A stretch of 64,000 nt of DNA from Bacillus sp. OV322 (GTDB lineage: Bacteria > Bacillota > Bacilli > Bacillales > DSM-1321): assembly GCF_900112495.1 (NCBI RefSeq), contig NZ_FOMA01000004.1, positions 62,001-126,000 on the forward strand, given 5' to 3'. The notes beneath the pieces were generated by a model. It searched no databases. It worked only from the letters and a program-made list of their open reading frames with translations, and had not been told where the DNA came from. A program made the translations under genes and the position numbers. Position 1 is the first letter of the stretch; every line of letters begins with the position of its first letter. Of this stretch, positions 45,052-54,065 are shown in pieces.

Positions 45052-45942
45052 TTAATTAGGATTTTTCACTTCGTACATTGTTAAACTCTTCTCTAAGAAT
45101 GAAAGAATTTCATTTCTTATTTCTTCATCTTGAAGTGCGAATTCAATCGTTGTCTTTACGAAACCAGCTTTTTCTCCCACATCGTATCTTTTGCCTTCAA
45201 AGTCATAAGCAAATACCCTTTGAATTTGGTTCAACTGCTGAATGGCGTCTGTCAGCTGTATTTCACCGCCTGCACCTTTTTCATGGCGGTCAAGGAACAT
45301 GAATATTTCTGGTGTCAGAATATATCGGCCCATGATGGCTAGATTAGATGGTGCATTACCTACACTAGGTTTTTCTACAAAATGATTCACTTGGTAGCGG
45401 CGACCCTCCTTTGTTGCTGGATCGATGATCCCATAGCGATGTGTTTCTTCACTATGCACTGTCTGTACACCAATGATAGATGATAATGTTTCATCATACT
45501 GATCCATTAATTGGCGTAAACATGGTGTATTGCTTTGGACAATATCGTCACCAAGTAATACAGCAAATGGTTCATCACCTATGAAATTCCGTGCACACCA
45601 TACCGCATGCCCCAGTCCTTTTGGTTCTTTTTGACGGATATAGTGTATGTCAGCAAGATTGCTTGAGTAGCGGACCTTCTCTAAAATATCCAACTTATCT
45701 TTTTCTAATAGATTTTGTTCAAGCTCCCAGGCATGATCGAAGTGATCCTCTATCGCCCGTTTCCCCTTGCCTGTCACGATAATAATTTCTTCAATTCCAG
45801 ATGCTACTGCTTCCTCCACGATGTACTGGATAGTTGGTTTGTCTACTATCGGCAGCATTTCCTTAGGCATCGCTTTTGTTGCCGGCAAGAATCTGGTCCC
45901 TAGTCCGGCTGCCGGTATGATGGCTTTTTTGACCTTTCTCAC
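45052..45942 (-). CDS. galU: UTP-glucose-1-phosphate uridylyltransferase
   Basis: A 296-residue enzyme forming UDP-glucose. Motifs are [26 protein letters not shown] at the N-terminus (nucleotide loop), FAVLLGDDI and FVEKPS. It lies downstream of the structured RNA (46060-46198) and 7 bp before the dehydratase gene. The RBS AGGAGGAAAAA is strong. Confidence 0.95.
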   Translation of the reverse strand: MRKVKKAIIPAAGLGTRFLPATKAMPKEMLPIVDKPTIQYIVEEAVASGIEEIIIVTGKGKRAIEDHFDHAWELEQNLLEKDKLDILEKVRYSSNLADIHYIRQKEPKGLGHAVWCARNFIGDEPFAVLLGDDIVQSNTPCLRQLMDQYDETLSSIIGVQTVHSEETHRYGIIDPATKEGRRYQVNHFVEKPSVGNAPSNLAIMGRYILTPEIFMFLDRHEKGAGGEIQLTDAIQQLNQIQRVFAYDFEGKRYDVGEKAGFVKTTIEFALQDEEIRNEILSFLEKSLTMYEVKNPN

Positions 45943-46059
45943 ATGTTTTTCCTCCTTGGCATTTGATTTTTCGCAAAATAAATATCCAATGATAATGCAC
46001 GTGTCATGACATGACCTATCATCAGATATTTATAATGGTGGAATAATTAATAAAAATGG

Positions 46060-46198
46060 GCATCTAACCCGTCCTCACATCATGCTCTTGACGACGAACG
46101 TGTCTAAGGAAATCTGTGTTTCCCACAGCACAACCGAGTGCTTTCCTGGATAACGGACAGAAAGCTTCGCCGGTCAGGTTTTTCCTGACATTTAATAT
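46060..46198 (-). ncRNA. Structured RNA, candidate eps-associated RNA (EAR / epsC motif)
   Basis: Between the phosphatase stop and galU the minus strand contains several tight hairpins: GTCAGG-AAAAA-CCTGAC (46189-46173), AGCAC-TCGGTT-GTGCT (46142-46127), CTGTG-GGAAA-CACAG (46128-46114) and a GGG..CCC pair near 46060. In B. subtilis the EAR element lies in the eps operon at an equivalent place (before the dehydratase gene) and acts as a processive antiterminator. Identity here is inferred from position and structure density; a covariance search would decide. Confidence 0.5.
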
Positions 46199-46966
46199 TT
46201 AAAATAAGCCTAAAAATTTCTTCTTTGTGATTTTTTCCGGGATTTCTTTATAAACAGATTGTCCCTGAACTATTAGCTCTGCGTTTTCCTGGAAGAAATA
46301 AACCATATCCACACCGAACTGCTTCTCAACGTCGTCAAGCGCTTCCATTAGTTTAAAGCTGCGGTTGGTCGTATTGTGGGCATCTGATGAAATGAAATGA
46401 GTTAGATTTGCTTCAATAAGCTGATGAGAGAATTTTGTAATGTTTTTTCCGAAATAACCAGCAAGGCTGGAGGCTGTGACTTGGGTTAATGCGCCGTTCT
46501 TTACTAGCTGGTATAGAATATCAGGGTTTTGAATCAGTTCCCGATTTCGTTCTGGATGTACAATGATCGGGGTCAATCCTTTATTTTGCACGTCGTAAAG
46601 CAAGCGTTCGGTATAGCGCGGCACATGCCCAGAAGGCAGTTCAATGAATAGGTAAGAACTGCTGATATTCAATGGCAGAATGTCACCAGCGTCATAATCT
46701 TCAAGTAGTTCACCATAAATTCTTGTTTCCTGGCCAGGCAGGATGGTGAGAGGGACAGAGGAGTTTTTCAATACTTCGTTCAGTTCTCTTACTTTGCTTA
46801 AAATATCCTTTTTTGTATTATCATAGCTTCCATTTTTATGATGAGGAGTCGCAATGATTGACGTGATGCCTTCTTGTACGGCAACCTTTGCCATATCCAG
46901 GCTGTCTGCGATAGTTTTTGCTCCATCATCAATACCAGGAAGTATATGACAATGTATGTCAATCAT
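46199..46966 (-). CDS. PHP-type protein-tyrosine phosphatase (YwqE/CpsB)
   Basis: A 255-residue metal-dependent phosphatase that removes phosphate from the C-terminal tyrosines of the partner kinase. All expected metal ligands are visible: HCH (H5, H7), PHH (H41, H42), GQE (E80), IELP (E109), VHPER (H137) and SDAH (D195, H197). It follows the kinase gene by 87 bp. This is the active copy; a degenerate paralogue lies at 49615-50376. Confidence 0.92.
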   Translation of the reverse strand: MIDIHCHILPGIDDGAKTIADSLDMAKVAVQEGITSIIATPHHKNGSYDNTKKDILSKVRELNEVLKNSSVPLTILPGQETRIYGELLEDYDAGDILPLNISSSYLFIELPSGHVPRYTERLLYDVQNKGLTPIIVHPERNRELIQNPDILYQLVKNGALTQVTASSLAGYFGKNITKFSHQLIEANLTHFISSDAHNTTNRSFKLMEALDDVEKQFGVDMVYFFQENAELIVQGQSVYKEIPEKITKKKFLGLF

Positions 46967-47053
46967 TTACCTATCCCTCCTTTTAACATTTTTATAATTA
47001 ATCAATCACTCTAGCATATTGCTTATTTTTTAATAGTTTCTGATTAATATCTT

Positions 47054-47746
47054 TTACTTTCCTCCATAATAATAGTAATACTGGCCTTCTTTTACCTTTT
47101 TATTGTTTAGTACGATGCCTAAGATGGTTGCATTAACAGTTACTAGAGCTTCCTTTGCCTTAAGTGCTGCATCCTTTTCGGTCCTTCCGCTGGAGACTAC
47201 TAATATCGTTCCATCACTGCGGTTAGCTAGTATTTGGGCATCGGTAACGGTCAACAATGGTGGTGTATCAAATAAAATGATATCGAATTCTTCCTGCACA
47301 TCATCCATGAATTCTTCCATTGCTCTTGAACCTAGAAGTTCAGCCGGGTTAGGCGGAATCGGGCCGCTAGTTAAAATGTACAAGTTCTTTTCCTTTGTCT
47401 TAACAGCTGCTTCTCTCAATTCCATTTGCTTTGTCAGCACCGTTGTTAATCCAAAGGTATTTGTTAAGTTGAACGTATAATGTGCAGTAGGTTTTCTGAG
47501 ATCGGCATCAATCAGCAGTACAGATTTTCCCTGCTGTGCAAATACAACTGCAAGGTTCGCTACTGTTGTTGATTTCCCTTCTGTCGGCCCTGAAGATGTC
47601 ACGACTAGTGTCCGGATTTCTTTATCTACAGAAGAAAACTGTATATTCGTCCTGATGGTCCGGTATTGCTCAGAAATCGGGGACTTGGGATTTAGTCTTG
47701 TAACAAGCTTTCGCTTATGTTCAAATAACTTCTTTTTGGGAGCCAA
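47054..47746 (-). CDS. Bacterial tyrosine kinase (YwqD/CpsD/EpsB)
   Basis: A BY-kinase of about 230 residues. Walker A is TSSGPTEGKSTTVANLA, Walker A' LLIDADLRKPT and Walker B IILFDTPPLL; the C-terminus QYYYYYGGK holds the autophosphorylated tyrosine cluster. TTG 47746 with GGAGAGGTG eight bases upstream is the likely start and overlaps the Wzz-like stop by 26 bp; an upstream ATG at 47806 would overlap by 86 bp. It works with the Wzz-like activator to control polysaccharide chain length and enzyme activity. Confidence 0.9.
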   Translation of the reverse strand: MAPKKKLFEHKRKLVTRLNPKSPISEQYRTIRTNIQFSSVDKEIRTLVVTSSGPTEGKSTTVANLAVVFAQQGKSVLLIDADLRKPTAHYTFNLTNTFGLTTVLTKQMELREAAVKTKEKNLYILTSGPIPPNPAELLGSRAMEEFMDDVQEEFDIILFDTPPLLTVTDAQILANRSDGTILVVSSGRTEKDAALKAKEALVTVNATILGIVLNNKKVKEGQYYYYYGGK

Positions 47747-48476
47747 TGGTTTCACCTCTCCTCTTTGCCGTTCTTTCCGATTTTGAACCCACATCTTCTT
47801 GCTCATTTATTGTTGTAATGACTCCCAGTACAGGAAGTTCCAGAAGTCTTTCAACATCCTGCTCGGTCTTGATTGTGTTATCAAGGTACTCCAGGAGAAA
47901 TGTCAGCCCGACTGATACCATCAAACCTACTACCAGTGCAATCGCAATGTTCATTAGCGGTCTCGGTTTAACCGGTGATGGAAAATCTGATACTTCTGCT
48001 CTGGAAAGAATCTTTACGTTATCAACCTTCATAAGACTAACAACTTGTTTCTGAAAAACTTCGGCAACGTTGTTAGCTATTTCTGCAGCTGTTACCGGAT
48101 TAGGGTCATCCACGGTAATGTTCATGATTTGGGTATTTTGCGCACTCGCTACTGTAATCTTATTGCCAAGTGATTTTCCATTACCATCCAAATTTAGGTT
48201 AGATACTACTTTATTAAGAACAGCTGGACTTTTAATGATCACGTTATAGGTATTTACAAGCTGCAGATTGGTTTGTACCTGATTATACTCATAGGGTGAA
48301 CTTATACCTTTATTCTCGTTAACTAAGATCTGTGATGTAGCCTCATAAACAGGAGTCAGATAAAAATAGCTGACTGCTGCACTTGCCACTGCGGCAAGCC
48401 CTGTAACCACTAGGATTAAGCCTAGCCGTTTCTTGATAACACTAACTATTTCTTTTAAACTGATTGTCTCTTCCAT
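47721..48476 (-). CDS. Wzz-type chain-length regulator / kinase activator (YwqC/CapA/EpsA)
   Basis: A membrane protein of about 251 residues with two helices, at about 20-42 (LGLILVVTGLAAVASAAVSYF) and 170-195 (MNIAIALVVGLMVSVGL after the PxxP-like PSPVKPRP), the usual Wzz layout. Its cytosolic tail activates the separate kinase. ATG 48476 has AGGAGGAAGCA directly upstream. It is the first gene of the operon; a terminator and a c-di-GMP riboswitch lie upstream. Confidence 0.9.
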   Translation of the reverse strand: MEETISLKEIVSVIKKRLGLILVVTGLAAVASAAVSYFYLTPVYEATSQILVNENKGISSPYEYNQVQTNLQLVNTYNVIIKSPAVLNKVVSNLNLDGNGKSLGNKITVASAQNTQIMNITVDDPNPVTAAEIANNVAEVFQKQVVSLMKVDNVKILSRAEVSDFPSPVKPRPLMNIAIALVVGLMVSVGLTFLLEYLDNTIKTEQDVERLLELPVLGVITTINEQEDVGSKSERTAKRRGETIGSQKEVI

Positions 48477-49029
48477 TGCTTCCTCCTGTTCAGAAAATAT
48501 AAAAATTCTCGAGCTAATTGCCATCATACAATCCACGATATTAATTACTTCTAACAAAATTTGGTTAATGATGTAATTCATTTAATAACAAAAACAATGA
48601 AAAGGCTACACATTTTTGTAAATTTTTCAAATTAATTATACAAATCACTTTGTTCGTTATAGTGTACAACATGTTTGTGGAAAAATCCACTATAATACTC
48701 ATTTTTCTCGCTTGTATCGACAGGAACTTTGGCAGCATCCAAATAAAATTGCTGTAATGCGATCGAATAAAATGAATGTCTTCGTTCAATAAAAAGACAA
48801 AAGGAAATCTTCAATGCAAAATTTGTTGTAAGGCGACTACTGTAGATATCCGAAAATACAAAAACGCCCTGGATGATTTCCAGGGCATTTCTTGGGTTGA
48901 TATTTAATTAGCCACGATGGTAATATGTGCACTAAAACTATTGCTGCTGTTACGGCTTGTTTTCTTCTCTTAATCATAGATTCGGGTGCATCCAAAATCT
49001 TAACATCAATTGTTCTTCTTTAAGGTTTG
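48477..49029 (-). other. Exopolysaccharide operon leader region
   Basis: About 550 bp between the riboswitch aptamer and the first gene. It contains the terminator hairpin at 48864-48890 and, upstream of it, an open frame reading SMIKRRKQAVTAAIVLVHI that crosses the hairpin and has no clear ribosome binding site. A SigA promoter for the operon could not be fixed by eye. Confidence 0.45.
48864..48890 (-). terminator. Terminator between riboswitch and exopolysaccharide operon
   Basis: On the minus strand GCCCTGGAAATCATCCAGGGC is followed by GTTTTTG: a perfect 7-bp GC-rich stem and a U-tract. No gene lies directly upstream on this strand except the riboswitch leader, so it is a candidate attenuator. 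Confidence 0.75.
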
Positions 49030-49115
49030 ATGGCAGCTGACTGATTTTGTCGAAACCTGACAGAATTCCCTATAGCTTTGCGTCATCCCTTTTCAGTAAA
49101 TTTACCTTTACTCTC
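49030..49115 (-). ncRNA. c-di-GMP-I (GEMM) riboswitch upstream of the exopolysaccharide operon
   Basis: The minus strand reads AAAGGTAAATTTACT-GAAA-AGGGA, with a GAAA loop, then TGACGCAAAGCTATAGGG, a hairpin TGTC-N7-GACA, and CAGTCAGCTGCCATCAAACCTT. The closing P1 is AAGGT/ACCTT. P2 has one mismatch, so this is the weakest of the three aptamers, but the core sequences are conserved. It lies about 550 bp upstream of the wzz-like gene with a terminator in between. Confidence 0.75.
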
Positions 49116-49614
49116 TCATTGTGAGGTATCAAATTATTTAAGCGGTCACCTAATATTCCACGGCATTTCATGAAGGATATATTCTTCTAAACTAGAGCTC
49201 AGGTTTGAAATTTTAAAGAGCGGAAGAGAAATAATATAATTAGGAAGAAACACGGTTTTTAGATGAATAATGTATGGGCTAATATTTGTTTTACCCATCT
49301 CTTTAATCCTCGTTCAAAAAGGCAGAGGGATAATTAAGTGCAGGTAATGCACATGATACACCACCAGCATCAGCTCCGTCTATTCTTCCTGAAACCAGAT
49401 ATGTCGAAATACCTAGAATTAGCACTTTTATTCTTTAACTATTGAACCCTCTTCTTTGGTAAAAGATTACCTGTTAGAACATCCATCTTAATATTTTCAC
49501 AGTGTTTTTTCTGTATAATGCCGTCGAAATTATAAGAAAAGTATTGATTCAGCGTTTACTACCTCTATGGTAGGATTAAACTACCAATTTATTAACGAAA
49601 GGAGGGTTAAATGT
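49116..49614. other. Divergent intergenic region
   Basis: About 500 bp between the riboswitch and the plus-strand phosphatase paralogue. No gene is seen; it must contain the promoters of both. Confidence 0.4.
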
Positions 49615-50376
49615 ATGATCGACATCAGCACTCATATATTGCCAGGATGCGGCGATGGTCCTGAAAGTATGTCGCATAGTGTGGAGATGGCCAGGAAATT
49701 TTCAGCCGCAGGCATTTCAGCAGTGTTTGCTACCCCTCATCATAAAAACGGCAAATATGATAATTTCAGAGATGATATTCTTCTGAATACCGGACGCTTG
49801 AATACAGAATTGCTGGAGGAAGGCATTTCTTTGACGGTCTATCCGGGGCAGAAAACGAAACTATATGGAGATCTTATTGCTGATCTTGTTAAAGGTGAAA
49901 TCTTGCCGCTGAATGACGGAATGTATCTGCTGTTAGAGCTTCCTTCCGACCATGTGCCAAAGTATACCGAACAGCTTTTGTACGATTTGCAAATAAAAGG
50001 GCTGATCCCCATACTTGCCGGACCAGAGCACAATCCGCAGATTATGGAGCAGCCGGATCTGCTGTATGAGCTTGTCAGGAGGGGTGCACTGACCATGATA
50101 GGCACTTCCAGCATTCTGGGCGATCACAAACGGGCTATCCAAAGATTTGCCCTGCAAATGATTGACTGCAACCTTGCCCATTTCATCTCATCTAACCATA
50201 ACGGCAGCCGGGAAGCCCTTCAATTATCCAAAGCTTATGATATGATCGGCAAGAAACTTGGCAAAGACACGGAATTCCTATTTCGCGAAAATCCGCAGTA
50301 TGTCATTGAAGGCACATCCATCCTGAAAGATGCACCAAAGCGTTTGAAGAAGAAAAAAGCACTCGGCATTTTTTAA
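49615..50376 (+). CDS. Degenerate PHP phosphatase paralogue, probably inactive
   Basis: A 253-residue paralogue of the YwqE-type phosphatase at 46199. ATG 49615 has GAAAGGAGGG nine bases upstream. Aligned with the intact copy it keeps H7, H41, H42 and the IELP-type Glu, but H5 is Ser, E80 is Lys, the H of VHPER is Gly (AGPEH) and SDAH is SNHN. Five of the eight usual metal ligands are changed, so catalysis is unlikely. The frame is open, has a good start and a terminator, and protein length is normal. It could bind the tyrosine kinase or its tail without dephosphorylating it. Confidence 0.85.
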   Translation: MIDISTHILPGCGDGPESMSHSVEMARKFSAAGISAVFATPHHKNGKYDNFRDDILLNTGRLNTELLEEGISLTVYPGQKTKLYGDLIADLVKGEILPLNDGMYLLLELPSDHVPKYTEQLLYDLQIKGLIPILAGPEHNPQIMEQPDLLYELVRRGALTMIGTSSILGDHKRAIQRFALQMIDCNLAHFISSNHNGSREALQLSKAYDMIGKKLGKDTEFLFRENPQYVIEGTSILKDAPKRLKKKKALGIF

Positions 50377-50386
50377 ATGATTATCT

Positions 50387-50455
50387 ATATATAGAACCAT
50401 CTCCACTCCTGATATCTATATGTCAGGAATATGTGAACTTGGTTCTTTTTCTTGG
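50387..50455 (+). terminator. Terminator after PHP paralogue
   Basis: GAACCA ... TGGTTC arms enclose an inner CCTGA/TCAGG hairpin and are followed by TTTTTC. Confidence 0.7.
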
Positions 50456-50576
50456 CCGATGGTGCGAAATTTGTAGCAAATTCGGGTGTTTCATTTACAT
50501 AAAATGGCGGTATAAGACATGAAAGGCAGTTCTTCTGGTTTTACAATTTCCTAAAAAATATAAGGAGTGAAACAGA

Positions 50577-50681
50577 ATGAGTATTAAAGCCGGTATTTGG
50601 AGAATTCTTGCGTCACAGGACAAAATATATATCCTGCAATCACTTAGCAATGATTCGCGGGTAATAAAGAACGAAGATTGA
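50577..50681 (+). CDS. Small peptide, 34 residues
   Basis: The ORF MSIKAGIWRILASQDKIYIL onwards, ending VIKNED, follows AAGGAGTGAAACAGA. Amphipathic N-terminal helix, charged C-terminus. It stands alone between the phosphatase paralogue and the MFS gene. No family is recognised, and it could be a chance ORF. Confidence 0.4.
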   Translation: MSIKAGIWRILASQDKIYILQSLSNDSRVIKNED

Positions 50682-50864
50682 TAGATGATTTTGAATAGAA
50701 AATGAAGGAATGGACTTAACAGCGGCTGTTTTAAAAAGTTCATTCCTTTTGCATGTCCTAAAAATATTTCAATTTCCGTAATTTTTATCATGTTAAACAA
50801 TGGCCTGCTATGTATTTTTCCTGTAAAATAAAGTCATCATTAGTATATAGAGGGTGAATCCAGC

Positions 50865-52046
50865 ATGAGTGAACCATTAGTAAAAGAAGCTTTACAGCGT
50901 AAGGAAAGAATTTGGACACGAGATTTTATCCTGATTTGCCTGGCCAATTTTTTTATTTTTCTCGGCTTTCAGATGACACTGCCGACCATTCCCTTGTTTG
51001 TCGAGCATCTGGGCGGCAATGATCAGCTGATTGGTTTTGTTGTCGGCATCTTCACATTCTCTGCCCTGCTGACCCGTCCCTTTGCCGGACATGCGCTGGA
51101 ATCAAAAGGAAGACGTTTTGTATACATACTTGGATTGGCGATTTTTGTTGTTTCTGTCGGATCCTTTGGATTCCTGGTCAGCATGTTCATGCTGTTTGCC
51201 ATGCGGATTGTCCAGGGAGTGGGCTGGGGCTACTCCACTACCGCCTCCGGTACGATCGCAACTGACCTGATTCCGGTAACACGGCGCGGAGAAGGAATGG
51301 GATATTTCGGCTTATCCGGAAACCTGGCTTTAGCTTTCGGCCCGTCGCTTGGCCTCGCCCTATCAGGAACATTGCCTTTTAAGGAACTGTTCTTTATCTG
51401 CGCTGGGCTCGGTCTCATGGCCATGCTGCTTTCTTCTCAAATTCGCTACAAAAAGGTGGAAAAGGCCTCGGTTGATACCGTAACCGTAAAGTGGGACTTT
51501 TATGAAAAAAGCGCGCTAAAGCCGTCCCTCCTTCTTTTTTTCATCACTGTTACCTTCGGCGGCATTGCAGCCTTTCTACCACTGTACACAGCGGAGAAAG
51601 GCATCTCCGGGATTCAGTGGTACTTCCTTGTGTATGCCATTGCCCTGCTTTTGACAAGGACCTTTGCAGGAAGATTGTATGACGCGAGAGGCCACCGAGC
51701 CGTGTTCATTCCGGCCACAGCACTGATTGTCATCGCCATGGTCCTTCTCGCCTGGCTGCCTAACACAACCATTCTTTTGATTGCCGCCTTTTTGTACGGC
51801 TTTGGATTCGGCTCGGTCCAGCCCGCTCTCCAAGCCTGGAGCATCGAGAACGCCGAGCGCAACAGAAAAGGAATGGCCAACGCCACTTTCTTCTCCTTCT
51901 TCGACCTCGGAGTCGGAGTCGGCGCGATGGCCTTTGGCCAAATCAGCCACATTTTCGGTTACAGCAGCATCTATATCACAGCCGCCATCTCGGTTCTGCT
52001 CGCAATGGTTGTTTATTTGATGATCACTAGGAAAAGAACAGTGTAA
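50865..52046 (+). CDS. MFS transporter (DHA1-type)
   Basis: A 393-residue, 12-helix transporter. Loop 2-3 carries GHALESKGRRFVYILG (the A-motif), helix 4-5 QGVGWGYSTTASGTIATDLIP and GEGMGYFGLSGN (motif C-like), and the second half RTFAGRLYDARGHRAVF. The pattern matches Bacillus drug/metabolite exporters. Monocistronic, with a terminator directly after the stop. Higher GC than the exopolysaccharide genes nearby. The substrate is unknown. Confidence 0.88.
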   Translation: MSEPLVKEALQRKERIWTRDFILICLANFFIFLGFQMTLPTIPLFVEHLGGNDQLIGFVVGIFTFSALLTRPFAGHALESKGRRFVYILGLAIFVVSVGSFGFLVSMFMLFAMRIVQGVGWGYSTTASGTIATDLIPVTRRGEGMGYFGLSGNLALAFGPSLGLALSGTLPFKELFFICAGLGLMAMLLSSQIRYKKVEKASVDTVTVKWDFYEKSALKPSLLLFFITVTFGGIAAFLPLYTAEKGISGIQWYFLVYAIALLLTRTFAGRLYDARGHRAVFIPATALIVIAMVLLAWLPNTTILLIAAFLYGFGFGSVQPALQAWSIENAERNRKGMANATFFSFFDLGVGVGAMAFGQISHIFGYSSIYITAAISVLLAMVVYLMITRKRTV

Positions 52047-52047
52047 G

Positions 52048-52077
52048 CTGCGGGAATTGATCCTGCAGCTTTTTTTG
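52048..52077 (+). terminator. Terminator after MFS transporter
   Basis: GCTGCGGG-AATTGAT-CCTGCAGC followed by seven T, two bases past the stop codon. Confidence 0.88.
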
Positions 52078-52138
52078 TGGGGCGGAGTTGCTTTTGTCTA
52101 TTCTTGGGGTTAATTGGTACTCAGGAGAAACAATTCAC

Positions 52139-52231
52139 TTACAGTGCCTCATTTAATTGTTCATACTCAACGGCACTTGAATGGGCTATTTCTTGATTAT
52201 TTAATTCTTTAATTACCTCTTGAATGACCAT
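52139..52231 (-). CDS. Possible small peptide or gene remnant
   Basis: The frame MVIQEVIKELNNQEIAHSSA ends LNEAL. It extends upstream in frame (YLSNILINEGF) without a better start, and the upstream GAGG is weak, so this may be a C-terminal remnant of a decayed helical protein. The remainder of the 52078-52412 gap shows nothing. Confidence 0.3.
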   Translation of the reverse strand: MVIQEVIKELNNQEIAHSSAVEYEQLNEAL

Positions 52232-52412
52232 AAATCCCTCGTTTATTAGAATGTTACTTAAATAAGATGCTCTCTTTCAAAAAAGCGCATCTTATTCGAG
52301 AATCACGCACATTTGTTGAAGATCACATGCCTTAGAATGAATCATTTTTCTTGTAGATAAGCACCCTTTTGTTTTGATTAAAAGTGATTTAAAAAAAGAG
52401 AGTTTAAGTATA

Positions 52413-53885
52413 TCAATATGTTATGTTTGGGCTTCTACGATGCTTTGTAGCCTGCTCAAAGGCATAAGCGACTTTTATTAAAACACCTTCATTAAAAGCA
52501 GTACTTGCCAAAGTGAAACCAAAAGGTATTCCATTTTTCATATATCCAGCAGGTATAGCTATGGAAGGATAACCAGCTTTCGCACATATTGTCGAACCTA
52601 TATACGAAGGGAATAGAATCACATCAAGACCATACGTCTTTAAGGCAAAATCAATGCCTTGTTCCTGGGAAAAATACAAATCTTCTAATTTTGCATTCAA
52701 ATATTCAGGATTTCTTAATGTGTTAGGGAAACTTTCTCTTAGCTCCAACTTATTTTGACCGTACTTTAATGCTTTTGCTTCGATGTTTTTGTTAAACTGA
52801 ATTAATTCAGCAATAGAATGTACAGGTGTATTCGATGGTAATTTTGAAAGATAATTTTCTAAGCTATGTTTCAATTCATATAATGACACTCCCCAGCTCC
52901 ATTCTCTATGAAAAGAGGGGATTTCTATATTTTCAAAGACCTGTGCGCCTTCATTTTTTAGTGTTTGAATGACATTTTTAAACAATTCCTCATCGTACTC
53001 TTCAGATTCATAATAATCATTAGAAGCTTTGTTGAATACTCCAATTTTCGCATCCTTAAGACCCATAGAATCTAAATAAACTGTATAATCCTGTTGCAAC
53101 CTTCCTTTATTTTTATGTGTAGCAGGATCAAGCTTATCAACTCCAGCTAAAGTTCCTAATAAAATTGCTGCGTCTGTAACAGTTCTTGCGAATGGTCCTG
53201 CTGTATCTTGAGAATATGTAAAGGGAATAATCCCACTGCGGCTAACTAAACCAACAGTAGGTTTAATACCAATCACAGAGTTTGTAATAGCTGGACTAAG
53301 AATAGAAGCATCTGTCTCAGTACCTACTGATAATACGGTAAAATTTGCAGCAACCGCCACTGCTGATCCTGAGCTTGAACCACCAACAAAAAGACCAACA
53401 TCCCCATATGGATTTAATACTTGTCCCCCTCTTGAACTGTAGCCAGCCTGCATTTCAGAAGACATCCCATTAGCTAATTCTGTCATATTCGTCTTACCTA
53501 AGATAACTGCGCCTGCTTTACGGAGTTTTTTAACAAGAAATGCGTCTTTACCACTAATATTATTCTCAAGTGCAATTGTTCCTGCACTTGTATGCATTGA
53601 ATCATTTGTTTCAATATTGTCTTTAATAAAAACAGGAATACCATGTAAAGGTCCTCTAACACCTTTTGTTACTCTTTCATAATCTAATGCTTCAGCAATG
53701 AATATTGCGTCAGGGTTTATTTCAAGAATAGAATTTATTTTCGGGCCGTCTTGGTCATACTTTGCTATTCTAGACAGGTAATACATTACCAACTCTTTTG
53801 AGGATACTTCTCCATTTTCCATAGCTTTTTGTATGTCATTAATCGTTAACTCATCTCTGAAAAATTCATTAAAATTAATTCCCAT
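52413..53885 (-). CDS. Amidase signature family hydrolase
   Basis: A 490-residue enzyme with the Ser-cisSer-Lys triad: catalytic Lys in GIPVFIKDNIET (about residue 92), the GGSSSGSAVAVA loop (cis-Ser), and the nucleophile Ser in TETDASILSP, where the usual Gly before it is Ala. It hydrolyses amides; the physiological substrate is unknown. The start codon ATG is in an AAGGAGAG context. Monocistronic. Not GatA: no gatC or gatB is nearby and the sequence matches the stand-alone amidases of Bacilli. Confidence 0.88.
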   Translation of the reverse strand: MGINFNEFFRDELTINDIQKAMENGEVSSKELVMYYLSRIAKYDQDGPKINSILEINPDAIFIAEALDYERVTKGVRGPLHGIPVFIKDNIETNDSMHTSAGTIALENNISGKDAFLVKKLRKAGAVILGKTNMTELANGMSSEMQAGYSSRGGQVLNPYGDVGLFVGGSSSGSAVAVAANFTVLSVGTETDASILSPAITNSVIGIKPTVGLVSRSGIIPFTYSQDTAGPFARTVTDAAILLGTLAGVDKLDPATHKNKGRLQQDYTVYLDSMGLKDAKIGVFNKASNDYYESEEYDEELFKNVIQTLKNEGAQVFENIEIPSFHREWSWGVSLYELKHSLENYLSKLPSNTPVHSIAELIQFNKNIEAKALKYGQNKLELRESFPNTLRNPEYLNAKLEDLYFSQEQGIDFALKTYGLDVILFPSYIGSTICAKAGYPSIAIPAGYMKNGIPFGFTLASTAFNEGVLIKVAYAFEQATKHRRSPNITY

Positions 53886-54065
53886 TAAACTCTCCTTGTA
53901 CCATCAAATTTAAATGATTTATATTTAGACCTACATTTCTATTCTATATATAAATTCATTAATCCTTCTTCAACTATCTGGCCCCATACATTAGAAAGAG
54001 CGCAATTCTCATTCTGGAATTGCACCTGATATCCGCTATAAATTTGAATAGTTATTGAAACAAAA

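Noticed and set aside
48565-48814. Minus-strand open frames in the exopolysaccharide leader
   Set aside because: No ribosome binding sites, unusual composition, and overlapping each other in two frames.
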